Below are positions 8,009 to 16,470 of a stretch of DNA of 64,000 nucleotides, piece by piece; position 1 is the stretch's first letter, and every line of letters starts with the position of its first letter. Location of the stretch: positions 1 to 64,000 of the forward strand of contig JBFWUW010000019.1 in the NCBI GenBank assembly GCA_050247075.1, read 5' to 3'. The notes under the pieces are model-generated. The model made no database searches and was not told the origin of the DNA. It saw only the letters and a list, made by a program, of their open reading frames with translations. Position numbers and translations under genes: made by a program. Source of the DNA: JBFWUW01 sp050247075. Lineage in GTDB: Bacteria > Planctomycetota > Planctomycetia > Pirellulales > JBFWUW01.

Positions 8009-8581
8009 CTACTTGGCCAATTCGGCCTCGATGGCCGTGACGACTTCTGGCGAGTCGGGGGCGGCCTTCGGTTCAAAGCGAGCCACGACATTGCCATCGC
8101 GGCCGATCAGGAACTTTTCGAAGTTCCAGCTAATGTCGCCCGCACCCTTGGGCTCGGTGTCCAGCGAGGTCAGGTACTTGTAGAGCGGGTGCTGGCCTTT
8201 GCCCTTGACGACGATCTTGGAGAACATGTCGAACTTCACGCCGTAGTTCTTTTGGCAAAACTCGGCGATCTCGGTATCGGTGCCGGGTTCTTGGGCGCCA
8301 AACTCATTGGCCGGAAAGCCCATCACGGCCAGGCCCTTGTCGTTGTATTTTTCGTGCAGGGCCTCCAGGCCTTCGTACTGTGGCGTCAGCCCGCACTGGC
8401 TGGCCACGTTTACCACCAACAGCACTTTGCCTTTGTACTTGGCCAGGTCAACATCCTTGCCGGCCAACGATTTCATCTTAAAGCTCAAAGCGGGTGCCAC
8501 GTCTTTCTCCTTCTTGTCAGCGGCCCACGTCGCACTGCCCACAACCGCGCAAGCGGCCAACAACAAAATGATCCGTCGCAT
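8009..8581 (-). CDS. secreted glutathione peroxidase family protein (Cys type)
   Basis: The protein has 190 residues. Residues 1-21 form a signal peptide. The rest is a complete thiol peroxidase of the GPx family: NVASQCGLTPQY at 58-69 with peroxidatic Cys63 in place of selenocysteine, FPANEFGAQEPG with Gln97, and SWNFEKFLIGRDG with Trp152-Asn153 completing the catalytic tetrad. It would reduce hydrogen or lipid peroxides outside the cytoplasm, probably with thioredoxin-like reductants. The start at 8581 has GGAG nine bases upstream and starts the signal peptide; an earlier ATG at 8617 would put 12 extra residues before it. Confidence 0.9.
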   Translation of the reverse strand: MRRIILLLAACAVVGSATWAADKKEKDVAPALSFKMKSLAGKDVDLAKYKGKVLLVVNVASQCGLTPQYEGLEALHEKYNDKGLAVMGFPANEFGAQEPGTDTEIAEFCQKNYGVKFDMFSKIVVKGKGQHPLYKYLTSLDTEPKGAGDISWNFEKFLIGRDGNVVARFEPKAAPDSPEVVTAIEAELAK

Positions 8582-8828
8582 TTCTTTTGCTCCACCAAGG
8601 TGTTTAGAAATCAACAAGCACTGATGCGATTCAGATTAACTTGGCGTTGGTGGGCTGTCAAACGAGCGAACCGTGGGCAGGTCGGTTTGATGGTGGAGGG
8701 GATTCAATCGCGGATGAATGGCCGAATAGGCCTCCATGGTTGACAATCGGTCCTACGTGAGTTTCCGCAATATTGGAGTAGACTATTGAATTGATTCGCC
8801 GGCCCCTTTGCACCTTCCGGAACCTTGC

Positions 8829-10772
8829 ATGCTTTCCCGCGGCCTGTTTACCCGCTTGCGGTCGCTGGTGGGAGGGCCGGTCGGCCGGCGTTTGGCGAAG
8901 TGGTCGCTGTGGCTGCCGCGGATCGAGGCGTGCGAGGCCGAATATCGCGGCTTGGCCGATGAGGAACTCCGCCAGCGCAGCCTGGCGCTGCGGTACCGCG
9001 TTAAAACGCGGGAACCGCTGGTGCGGCTGATACCCGAGGCTTTTGGCCTGGTTCGCGAGGCCGCCGGACGAACGCTGGGCATGCGGCATTTTGACGTGCA
9101 ATTGCTGGGAGGCATTGCCCTTTGCCATCGTACCATCGTCGAAATGCAAACCGGCGAAGGCAAGACCCTCACCGCTACCCTGCCCGCCTACTTGCGGGCG
9201 TTGGCCGGCCGCGGCGTACACATTGCCACGGCCAACGACTATCTGGCCAAGCGCGACGCCGATTGGATGCGACCGGTGTTTGAACTGCTGGGGCTGACGG
9301 CGGGCGTGGTCGTCACGCCCATGCTGCCGCGGCAGCGCCAGGCCGAATATGCCTGCGATGTCACCTACGGCACCGCCAAGGAATTTGGGTTCGATTTTCT
9401 CCGCGACCGGTTGGCCGAACGGGCCGGCGGTGGCGGCAGCGACCTGCAACGGCTGATGGGCGGCATGGCGGCGGACGTGGGAGACGCGCCCGGCCAGCGC
9501 TCGCCGTACTTCGCCCTGGTGGACGAAGCCGACAGCCTGTTGATCGACGAAGCCAGCACGCCCCTGATTATCAGCGCCGCGCCCGGCGCGGAGGAAGCTC
9601 GCCGCCAGGCCTGTTTTCGCTGGGCAAAACAGGCAGCCGGCCAGTTTCAGGCTGGGGAACACTTCGACCATGACCCGGTACGCCGCACGGTAGAGCTAAC
9701 GCCAGCCGGCCGAGAGCGGGTGCGCACGCTGGTCAAGCCGCGGCAGCTTGACGGGCTGAAGCTGCCCGACCTGTACGACCACATCCGCAAGGCCCTGGTG
9801 GTGGAGCGTTCGTACCTGCGCGACACGCATTATGTGGAGTTGGATGGCAAGATCGTGATCGTCGATGAGTTCACGGGCCGGCTGGGCGAGGGCCGCAAAT
9901 GGCGGGATGGCATCCACCAGGCGGTCGAGGCCAAGGAGAACGTGGAGATCACCGTCGATACGCGGCAAGCCGCGCGGATCACCGTGCAAGATCTTTTCTT
10001 GCGGTATGAGAACCTGTCGGGCATGACCGGCACCGCCACCGATGCCGCCCGCGAACTCAAGCGCATCTATCGCGTGCAGGTGCTGCCTGTTCCCACCCAT
10101 CGGCCGGCACGCCGGAAACGACAGCCCAACCTGGTCTACGAAACGCAACAGGCCAAATGGCGGGCGATTGTCGCGGAGATAGAGTTGCTGCATGCGGCTG
10201 GCCGGCCGTTGCTGATTGGCACTCGGTCGATCGACAAGTCGGAATTTCTCAGCAGCCTGTTGGCCGAAGCCAACATTGCCCATGTGGTGCTGAACGCTCG
10301 ACGGCTGGCCGACGAAGCTGAGATCGTGGCCGCCGCTGGTGAACCGGGAAAAGTCACCGTGGCCACCAACATGGCGGGCCGGGGGACCGATATCCACCTG
10401 GGGGAGGGCGTGGCCGAACTCGGCGGAATGCACGTCATCGTTACCGAAATGCATGAGTCGGCTCGCATCGACCGGCAACTGATTGGCCGCTGCGGAAGAC
10501 AGGGCGATCCTGGTTCTTATCGGGTGTTTCTGTCGCTAGAGGATGAACTCCTGCGGCTGGGGCTAGGAGACAATGCTCCGCTGCCCCCCGCGCGCAGCGA
10601 AGCCACGGCACAGCCGATCGGCCACGACTTGGGCCGTTTTCGCCAGGCACAAAAAAAGGTGGAACGAACGCAGTTTCGCGAGCGCCAACAAATGATGCAT
10701 CACGAAAAAGAACGCAAGAAGATTTACACCCGGCTGGGGCTGGACCCTTACCTGGACGCCGTGGATGATTGA
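8829..10772 (+). CDS. SecA-like translocase ATPase lacking the C-terminal third
   Basis: The 647-residue protein has the SecA motor: MQTGEGKT at 106-113 (Walker A), TANDYLAKRDA, VDEADSLLIDEASTPLI (DEAD box and SecA signature), the preprotein cross-linking region between, GMTGTA, TNMAGRGTDIHLG and RQLIGRCGRQGDPGS (motif VI). It then ends soon after one scaffold helix (KKVERTQFRERQQMMHHEKERK). Housekeeping SecA continues for a further 200 or more residues with helical wing/scaffold domains and often a zinc-binding tail; these are missing here. The natural-looking end, YLDAVDD, suggests a dedicated accessory SecA rather than a broken gene. It is divergent from the peroxidase gene and has no SecY-like neighbour. 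I start it at the ATG at 8829; a TTG at 8808 is possible. Confidence 0.85.
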   Translation: MLSRGLFTRLRSLVGGPVGRRLAKWSLWLPRIEACEAEYRGLADEELRQRSLALRYRVKTREPLVRLIPEAFGLVREAAGRTLGMRHFDVQLLGGIALCHRTIVEMQTGEGKTLTATLPAYLRALAGRGVHIATANDYLAKRDADWMRPVFELLGLTAGVVVTPMLPRQRQAEYACDVTYGTAKEFGFDFLRDRLAERAGGGGSDLQRLMGGMAADVGDAPGQRSPYFALVDEADSLLIDEASTPLIISAAPGAEEARRQACFRWAKQAAGQFQAGEHFDHDPVRRTVELTPAGRERVRTLVKPRQLDGLKLPDLYDHIRKALVVERSYLRDTHYVELDGKIVIVDEFTGRLGEGRKWRDGIHQAVEAKENVEITVDTRQAARITVQDLFLRYENLSGMTGTATDAARELKRIYRVQVLPVPTHRPARRKRQPNLVYETQQAKWRAIVAEIELLHAAGRPLLIGTRSIDKSEFLSSLLAEANIAHVVLNARRLADEAEIVAAAGEPGKVTVATNMAGRGTDIHLGEGVAELGGMHVIVTEMHESARIDRQLIGRCGRQGDPGSYRVFLSLEDELLRLGLGDNAPLPPARSEATAQPIGHDLGRFRQAQKKVERTQFRERQQMMHHEKERKKIYTRLGLDPYLDAVDD

Positions 10773-10778
10773 GTTCCT

Positions 10779-11774
10779 TCACCAGTCTACCTGATGACCT
10801 AGCCCCCCTTGGACGGCGTTCTTGAGGGCCACGCGGGCGGCCGCGGCATCTTGCACGGCAATGCCGACCGACTTGAAGAACGTGATCTCGTCGGCGCTGG
10901 CACGGCCTGGCTGGCGGCCCAAAACCAGTTCGCCCAGTTCCGCGCGAATGTGGCCGCGGCCAATCAGGCCTGCTTCCAACGGCTGGATCAGGTCGCCCGC
11001 CTCTTCCCAAGCGGCCGCGCGGCTATCGACAAACACCGCCGCCCGGCAGACCGTTTCGGGCGGAACTTCGCGAACTTGCGGCGTGAACGAGCCAACCGCG
11101 TTGATATGCGCGCCGGGGGCCAAGTCCGCATCGTCAAAGACCGGCGTGGGAGATGTCGTGGTGCAACAAATCAGATCGGCACCCCTCACCGCTTCGCGGG
11201 CGGAACCAGCCACAATCAACCTGGCGGTGCATTCAGGCTGGGCCGCGAGTTCGGCGGCCAACGCGTGGGCTTTGTCGGGTGAGCGGCTATGGATGCGAAT
11301 TTGTTCCAAGGGCCGCACGGCCAGCATGGCCTGTAGATGGGCGCGGGCCTGAACGCCCGCCCCCAGCACGGCTGCCGTGCGGCAATCTGGCCGGGCCAGC
11401 AAGTTGGTGGCCGCGCCACTGGCGGCCGCCGTGCGAATGGCCGTCAGCGTGGCCCCTTCCAGTAGCGCCAACAGGCGGCCGGTGTCAGGCTCAAACGCCA
11501 TCACCGCGGCTTGAATGCGGGCCAGCCCACGGTCGCGATTACGGTCAAACAGCGAAACGACCTTAACCGCCAAGGCCTGCCGATCAGGTTGTTCATCGTC
11601 CAGATAGGCCGGCATGACCAGGCTGATGCCGGCGTTTTTCTTGAGGGCCAGATGGGCACGCGGCGGAACGATGGCCTGTCCGGCACTGAGCGCGGCAAAG
11701 GCTTGTTTCATTGCCTCAATTGCCTGCGGCATGGGCAACGCCTGGCGCACATCCTGGGAATTGAGAATCAGCAT
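10779..11774 (-). CDS. ornithine cyclodeaminase / mu-crystallin family protein
   Basis: This 331-residue NAD(P)-dependent protein contains KVVSLFDRN and a Rossmann nucleotide-binding turn VLGAGVQARAHLQA near residue 134. It also has TTTSPTPVF and INAVGSFTPQVREV, all typical of the family. Members make proline from ornithine, or reduce or oxidise imino acids; several are alanine or lysine dehydrogenases. The exact substrate is open. It is the last gene of a three-gene operon: its ATG at 11774 overlaps the stop of the M24 peptidase gene (7-nt overlap), so translation is probably coupled. An imino-acid substrate would fit a peptidase that releases residues next to proline, but this is inference. 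Confidence 0.85.
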   Translation of the reverse strand: MLILNSQDVRQALPMPQAIEAMKQAFAALSAGQAIVPPRAHLALKKNAGISLVMPAYLDDEQPDRQALAVKVVSLFDRNRDRGLARIQAAVMAFEPDTGRLLALLEGATLTAIRTAAASGAATNLLARPDCRTAAVLGAGVQARAHLQAMLAVRPLEQIRIHSRSPDKAHALAAELAAQPECTARLIVAGSAREAVRGADLICCTTTSPTPVFDDADLAPGAHINAVGSFTPQVREVPPETVCRAAVFVDSRAAAWEEAGDLIQPLEAGLIGRGHIRAELGELVLGRQPGRASADEITFFKSVGIAVQDAAAARVALKNAVQGGLGHQVDW

Positions 11775-12961
11775 GGCCGGGCCAATACCTTCAGCACCTG
11801 TTGTTGCAGTGCTCCGCCCGTTACATGGACCTGGCCCGTCGCGTCGATAAAGACGTTGGTCTCGCTCCGCACGCCAAACTCGGGCAGGTAGATGCCCGGC
11901 TCGATGGAGAAACAGGTCCGCCGCATGACGCGGCGTTCCTCGTGCGTTTCCAGGTTGTCCATGTTGGCGCCGTTGCCATGCGTCTCTTGGCCAATGCTGT
12001 GGCCCGTGCGATGGATGAACGCCGCGCCGTGCCCCGCCCGGTCGATCACGTCCCGCGCCGCCTGGTCCACCTGCCAGCCAAGCAGTGGTTCATCCGCCGC
12101 GAAGGCATGGCGAACGCGTTCAATCGCCGCGTCGCGGGCGTTTGCCACGATGCGGAAAACCTCTTCGTAGCGGGCTGGCGTTTCGCGGCCGATATAGCCG
12201 ACTTGGGTCAGGTCGCTGTAGACGCTACGGGGCCGACCGACTTTCGCCCATAAGTCGATCAGTACGAAGTCCCCCTCGCGCATGGGTGTGTCGGTGGCCG
12301 GCGTCGGTTCGTAGTGCGGATCGCCCGAATGCGGCCCCACACCCACGATCGGCGGATGCGATGTTACCAGCCCGTGCTCTTGGAAATGGTCGAGAATGAC
12401 TTGCTGCACCTGGCACTCGCGAACCGAGCCCGACGTTTGCACTTGCCGCGCGATGTACGTCCAGGCCCGTTGAAAGGCGGTCTCGGTATGCCGGGCCGCC
12501 TCTAAATGCATGGCCCATTGCTCGTCGTCCCAAGTCGCTTCGAACAATTGGATGAGGTCGCCCGACGAGATCACTTCCACGCCGTGGCTTTGGACCAATT
12601 CAATCGTGCCGGCGTCCACCTTGGCGACGTAAGGGTTGCCGGCCCGCGGCGAGTACTCCATCGCCACACGGCTGCTGCCGGCCAGCAACCGCCCCACGCC
12701 CGCCTCCAGTTCTTGCCAGCGCAGGTAGCTCTCCTTTTCGCCCGGCAAGGCATCGAGCGCCGCCATCTCAATCCGGTGAACCAGCTTGCGCGGCGCACCG
12801 GTGGCGGGCACGAAGTAGAAGAACCGCCGCGTTCCCACCGGCTGTTCGCCAAAGCCCAGCACCCGCAGCGCCAGCGGGTTGGTCCCCCGAAAGTCGTAAA
12901 ACAGCCAGCCGTCGAGCTGTTGCTCGCGTAGCGCCTGTTGCATGGCGGCCAGGTCGATCAT
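11768..12961 (-). CDS. M24-family metallopeptidase (Xaa-Pro aminopeptidase / creatinase-like)
   Basis: The protein has 397 residues. It is built of a creatinase-type N-terminal domain (about 1-165) and a pita-bread catalytic domain. The metal ligands are in place: Asp in FVLIDLW, Asp in VYSDLT, His in HRTGHSIG, Glu in SIEPG and Glu in RSETNVF. The family removes N-terminal residues that precede proline or hydrolyses related small amides. The start at 12961 is fixed by a 4-nt ATGA overlap with the stop of the upstream amidohydrolase gene; an in-frame ATG at 12988 would lie inside that gene. It overlaps the following ornithine-cyclodeaminase-like gene by 7 nt. All three appear to be one transcription and translation unit. 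Confidence 0.87.
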   Translation of the reverse strand: MIDLAAMQQALREQQLDGWLFYDFRGTNPLALRVLGFGEQPVGTRRFFYFVPATGAPRKLVHRIEMAALDALPGEKESYLRWQELEAGVGRLLAGSSRVAMEYSPRAGNPYVAKVDAGTIELVQSHGVEVISSGDLIQLFEATWDDEQWAMHLEAARHTETAFQRAWTYIARQVQTSGSVRECQVQQVILDHFQEHGLVTSHPPIVGVGPHSGDPHYEPTPATDTPMREGDFVLIDLWAKVGRPRSVYSDLTQVGYIGRETPARYEEVFRIVANARDAAIERVRHAFAADEPLLGWQVDQAARDVIDRAGHGAAFIHRTGHSIGQETHGNGANMDNLETHEERRVMRRTCFSIEPGIYLPEFGVRSETNVFIDATGQVHVTGGALQQQVLKVLARPC

Positions 12962-13911
12962 GGGTTTTCTCCTGGGCGTTGTACCCATTTGTAGGCCTCC
13001 AGGGCGTTGCGGTGGAAATACTTCGACGCGGCCTGGGGGCCTTTCTCGGTAAAGTATTCGCGGACGATTTTTAGCAGTGCGGGGTAGGAAGTGGCCCGAT
13101 TGCTGACCGGCCAGTTGCTGCCGTAGATCAGGCGGTCTTCTCCAAAGGCTTTCCAGACGGCGTCCAGTATGGGGCGATAAAAGTCGGTTTCAACCGGTGC
13201 CAACTCGCCCGCCGCGGCTGCTCCTTCGGCCAAGGCCGAGACTTTGCAGAACACGCCTGGTTGCGCGGCCGCCGCGGCCATGCCGTCGAGCCAGCCGCGT
13301 GGCGGCGGGTTGCCATCGATGCGGACATTTGCCTCGTGGTTGATGACGATCCGCAGGTCCGGGACCAATTTGGCCAGCCGGGCGACATCGGCCGGCATGT
13401 CGGGTCCGCCGTTGATATCGAGTTCCAAATCGTGCTCCGCCAGCCGCCGCACATCCGCCACAAAAACCTTGTCGGACAGATGCTTCCGCAACAAGTCATG
13501 GCCGATGCGAATGCCGCGAAACAGACGATGTTGGGTGAACCGCTCCAGATGCCCGGCGAAGCCTTCGCCGCCCGGCGTGAGGTTTCCCACGACGCCCACG
13601 ATGGCCGTTTCGCGGTCAGCCAGATCGAGCAGCCATTGGTTGTCTTCCAGCCAAGGACTGGCTTCAACCACCACCGTTCCGGTGACACCCAACGGCGCGG
13701 TGAGCTTACTGAACTCCGGCGGCAGCACGGCCCGGTAGAGCCGGTCATCACCCTTGCCGGGCCAAGGGACGCCCTGCGGCCGCGTGGGGTCGTAAAAATG
13801 GGTGTGGGTATCAATCAGTGGTTCCATAGCCGGCCGATCGGCAGCCAGGGAAGCGGCGGCCAGCCCGGCCAGGGCGGCTTTGGCAAAGTCTCGACGGTTG
13901 CATCTTGGCAT
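12958..13911 (-). CDS. Tat-exported amidohydrolase (amidohydro_2, TIM barrel)
   Basis: The 317-residue protein opens with a twin-arginine signal (RCNRRDFAKAALAGLAAASLA). The metal-dependent hydrolase barrel follows: DTHTHFYD gives the first His pair, VVVEAS and GIRIGHD the following strands, and INHEAN and YGSNWPVS the later ligands. This group includes lactonases and decarboxylases of sugar-acid or aromatic breakdown; the sequence does not tell which. AGGAGG lies nine bases before the ATG at 13911, which makes that start secure; the longer frame to 14013 has no signal peptide at its beginning. It is the first gene of the operon that continues with the M24 peptidase and the cyclodeaminase-like protein. 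Confidence 0.85.
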   Translation of the reverse strand: MPRCNRRDFAKAALAGLAAASLAADRPAMEPLIDTHTHFYDPTRPQGVPWPGKGDDRLYRAVLPPEFSKLTAPLGVTGTVVVEASPWLEDNQWLLDLADRETAIVGVVGNLTPGGEGFAGHLERFTQHRLFRGIRIGHDLLRKHLSDKVFVADVRRLAEHDLELDINGGPDMPADVARLAKLVPDLRIVINHEANVRIDGNPPPRGWLDGMAAAAAQPGVFCKVSALAEGAAAAGELAPVETDFYRPILDAVWKAFGEDRLIYGSNWPVSNRATSYPALLKIVREYFTEKGPQAASKYFHRNALEAYKWVQRPGENP

Positions 13912-14095
13912 GGCGCGAATCCTCCTGGCTGTCTTGTACCCGCCGCCGGGCCGTATTGCCAGCGAATGCCGGACGCTATGGTTGCTTTTCACGGCAAGCG
14001 TTAGGCTGTTCACGAATCAGACTTTTCCCGCGCGGATTCCACTCAAGCAGGTTTCTTCTGCCGGGCGGAACCTGGACACAACATGACCGTGCCAC

Positions 14096-15481
14096 ATGTC
14101 GGCTAATTCCGAATCGGGTTCCAGCGACGGCAATCGCGCTGCGCACAACGGGCCGACGCCTGCGCCGGCGGGGCCGCGCAAGCACGATCCTTATTCCGCC
14201 TTGCGGCTGCCCGAGTACCGCCGGTTTTTACTGGGCCATGTGATTTCGATCGTGGGCATGCAGATGCAAACCGCGGCCACGTTTTGGGAGGTGAAGCGCC
14301 GAACCGATGACAATTTCATGCTGGGGCTGGTGGGGCTGGTGCAATTCTTGCCGATGATCGTCCTGGCCATTCCGGCGGGGCAGTTGCTCGACCGTTTCGA
14401 TCGGCGGAAAATCATCATAGTGGCATTGTGCATCGTGGCGGCCTCTTCGGCGGCCCTGGCGGCGATTGCCGCCACCGACGGGCCGGTCTGGTCGATGTAC
14501 GCTTGCCTGTTCTTTACCGGCGTGGCCAGGGTCTTGCAGCAACCGGCCAAGGCCTCGTTCTTGCCCACGCTGATACCGCGCGAGGCTTTCAGCAACGCGG
14601 TAACCTGGAACATGTCGGGTTTTCAACTGGCGGCCGTCGGCGGGCCGGCTCTGGCGGGCTTGCTGATTTACCTGATGAACCTGGCCCAGCATCCCCTGGG
14701 GCTGCGTGGTCCCGAGATCGTGTTTGCCTTTGATGCCTTCGCCGCGTTGCTGTTCGTCGGGCTTTTGATGAGCATTCGCAGCCCGCAGCGCACCGCGCCC
14801 AATAAGGCGGTCACGTTCGAGTCGCTGCTGGCGGGACTGCGGTTTGTGTTTGAAAACAAGATCATCTTGGCGCTGATGGCGCTCGACATGTTCGCCGTTT
14901 TGTTGGGAGGGGCGGTGGCCTTGTTGCCGACCTACGCCAAAGACATTCTCAAGGTCGGGCCGGGCGGCTACGGCCTGTTGCAAGCCGCGCCGGCGGCTGG
15001 CGCGGTATTGATGGCCGCCACCCTGGCCCATCTGCCGCCGTTCCGCCGGTCGGGCCGCGCGCTGTTGTGGGCGGTGGCCGGTTTTGGCGCGGCGACGATC
15101 GCCTTTGGCCTGTCGCGGTCTTTTCCGCTATCGCTGGCGATGCTATTTCTGACCGGGGCCTTCGACAACATCAGCGTGGTGGTGCGGCATACGTTGGTGC
15201 AACTGCAAACGCCCGACGAAATGCGCGGCAGGGTCTCGGCCGTCAACACCATGTTCATCGGCACCTCGAACGAACTGGGGGGCTTTGAGTCTGGCACCGT
15301 CGCCAAAATCTTCGAGCGGCCCGGCGACCCCATGTTTGGCCCCACCGTCAGCGTCGTGGCTGGCGGCCTGGGGACGCTCTTGGTCGTGGCCGCCATCGGC
15401 CTCTCCGCCAAACAATTGCGGCGCGTCGGCCGGTTGGACGGCAATGATGACGAGCAACCCCAGCGCCCCCTTACGACGTGA
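14096..15481 (+). CDS. MFS transporter (DHA3 / enterobactin-exporter-like)
   Basis: The protein has 461 residues with about twelve membrane segments. A hydrophilic N-terminus (about 40 residues, Ser/Asn/Gly-rich) precedes LRLPEYRRFLLGHVIS, then GQLLDRFDRRKIII carries the MFS loop 2-3 motif. RGRVSAVNTMFIGTSNELGG near 375 is typical of the MFS_3 (EntS-like) group. Members export siderophores, macrolides or lysophospholipids. The substrate is unknown. The gene is divergent from the amidohydrolase operon and runs into the opposite-strand ABC gene: the two stop codons overlap by 11 nt. Confidence 0.85.
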   Translation: MSANSESGSSDGNRAAHNGPTPAPAGPRKHDPYSALRLPEYRRFLLGHVISIVGMQMQTAATFWEVKRRTDDNFMLGLVGLVQFLPMIVLAIPAGQLLDRFDRRKIIIVALCIVAASSAALAAIAATDGPVWSMYACLFFTGVARVLQQPAKASFLPTLIPREAFSNAVTWNMSGFQLAAVGGPALAGLLIYLMNLAQHPLGLRGPEIVFAFDAFAALLFVGLLMSIRSPQRTAPNKAVTFESLLAGLRFVFENKIILALMALDMFAVLLGGAVALLPTYAKDILKVGPGGYGLLQAAPAAGAVLMAATLAHLPPFRRSGRALLWAVAGFGAATIAFGLSRSFPLSLAMLFLTGAFDNISVVVRHTLVQLQTPDEMRGRVSAVNTMFIGTSNELGGFESGTVAKIFERPGDPMFGPTVSVVAGGLGTLLVVAAIGLSAKQLRRVGRLDGNDDEQPQRPLTT

Positions 15482-16397
15482 TCCCCTTGGTTAGCGTCAT
15501 GAAGGCTGTTTCCAGGTTGAGTTCTTCCTCGCGGAAGAGAGTGATCTTGTAGCCCGCTTGGATCAAGAGCGTGGGGAGTTCCGCGTAGTCCTTGGTGATC
15601 TGCTTGAGCGTGACCATCAGGTGGCCGTCGCGGGTATCGACGCGCTCCACCAGGTCTTGCTGTTCCAGCAGCTTGCCGGCGGCGTCTTGGTCCCCCAGCA
15701 CGCCAATGTTCAGCACGGTCTGTTGGCGCACCTGGTCCATGACCGTGGCCACGTCGGCATTGACCACCAGTTCGCCGCGTTCGATGATGCCGATCTTGTT
15801 GCAGATGTCGGCCAACTCCGGCAAGATGTGGCTGCTGACCATGATCGTCTTGCCCATGTTTCGCAGTTCTTTGAGCAGCCCGCGAATCTCGATGCGGGCG
15901 CGAGGGTCGAGGCCGCTGGCCGGTTCGTCCAGCAGCAGGACTTGGGGATCGTGCAGCAGCACGCGGGCCAAGCCCAGCCGCTGCGTCATGCCGCGCGACA
16001 GGCTGGTGACGAAGGCCTCACGCTTGTAGCCCAGATCGACCAGAGCCAGCACGTCCTCGCAGATTTTCTTGCGGGCCGGCCCCTTGATACGGTAGGCCGC
16101 GGCGAAGAACTCCAGGTATTCGATCACCTTCATGTCGTCGTACACGCCAAAGAAGTCGGGCATGTAGCCGATCACCCGGCGGATCTCCTTGGGCTTGGTG
16201 TAGATGGAGTAGCCGCAGACGTAGGCCTCTCCCCAGGTGGGATTGAGCAGCGTGGCCAGGATGCGCATGGTGGTCGTTTTGCCCGCCCCGTTAGGGCCGA
16301 TAAAGCCAAATACGTCCCCTTTTTGCAGGTTGAGGTTGAGGCTTTTGATGGCGTGCAAATCGCCGTAGGACTTGGTCAGGTCGCGTGTTTCAATCAC
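15471..16397 (-). CDS. ABC transporter ATP-binding protein
   Basis: This 308-residue ATPase has FIGPNGAGKTTT (Walker A), a Q-loop region replaced by VIGYMPDFFGVYDDMKV, LSRGMTQRLGLARVLLHDP (signature), LLLDEPASGLDP (Walker B and D-loop) and MVSSHI (H-loop). The C-terminal 70 residues form the accessory domain common in ABC-2-type exporters (NatA/CcmA class). No ATG lies near the conserved start; the GTG at 16397 puts the first residues at MIETRDLTKSYGD, as expected. A pyrimidine-rich element sits just upstream. The gene before it encodes a large membrane protein that may act with it, but a classic permease gene is not present here. Confidence 0.88.
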   Translation of the reverse strand: MIETRDLTKSYGDLHAIKSLNLNLQKGDVFGFIGPNGAGKTTTMRILATLLNPTWGEAYVCGYSIYTKPKEIRRVIGYMPDFFGVYDDMKVIEYLEFFAAAYRIKGPARKKICEDVLALVDLGYKREAFVTSLSRGMTQRLGLARVLLHDPQVLLLDEPASGLDPRARIEIRGLLKELRNMGKTIMVSSHILPELADICNKIGIIERGELVVNADVATVMDQVRQQTVLNIGVLGDQDAAGKLLEQQDLVERVDTRDGHLMVTLKQITKDYAELPTLLIQAGYKITLFREEELNLETAFMTLTKGITS

Positions 16398-16416
16398 GTT
16401 GCAAACCGTATAGGGA

Positions 16417-16449
16417 AAGGATGAAGGCGAAAGGCGGAAGGATGAAAGG
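16417..16449 (-). repeat. pyrimidine-rich leader element, copy A
   Basis: On the minus strand this reads as CATCCTTCCGCC and CTTCATCCTTTCC words in a row. It ends about 20 nt before the GTG of the ABC ATPase gene. The same words occur before the starts at 25987 and 63466, each time on the sense strand. No Shine-Dalgarno lies between it and the start codon. Confidence 0.6.
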
Positions 16450-16470
16450 GGCCGCTTCGCGGGAAGATTC

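Noticed and set aside
8658..9671. 337-codon frame antisense to the SecA-like gene
   Set aside because: It lies over conserved SecA motifs on the other strand and has a low-complexity composition; the SecA frame clearly is the gene.
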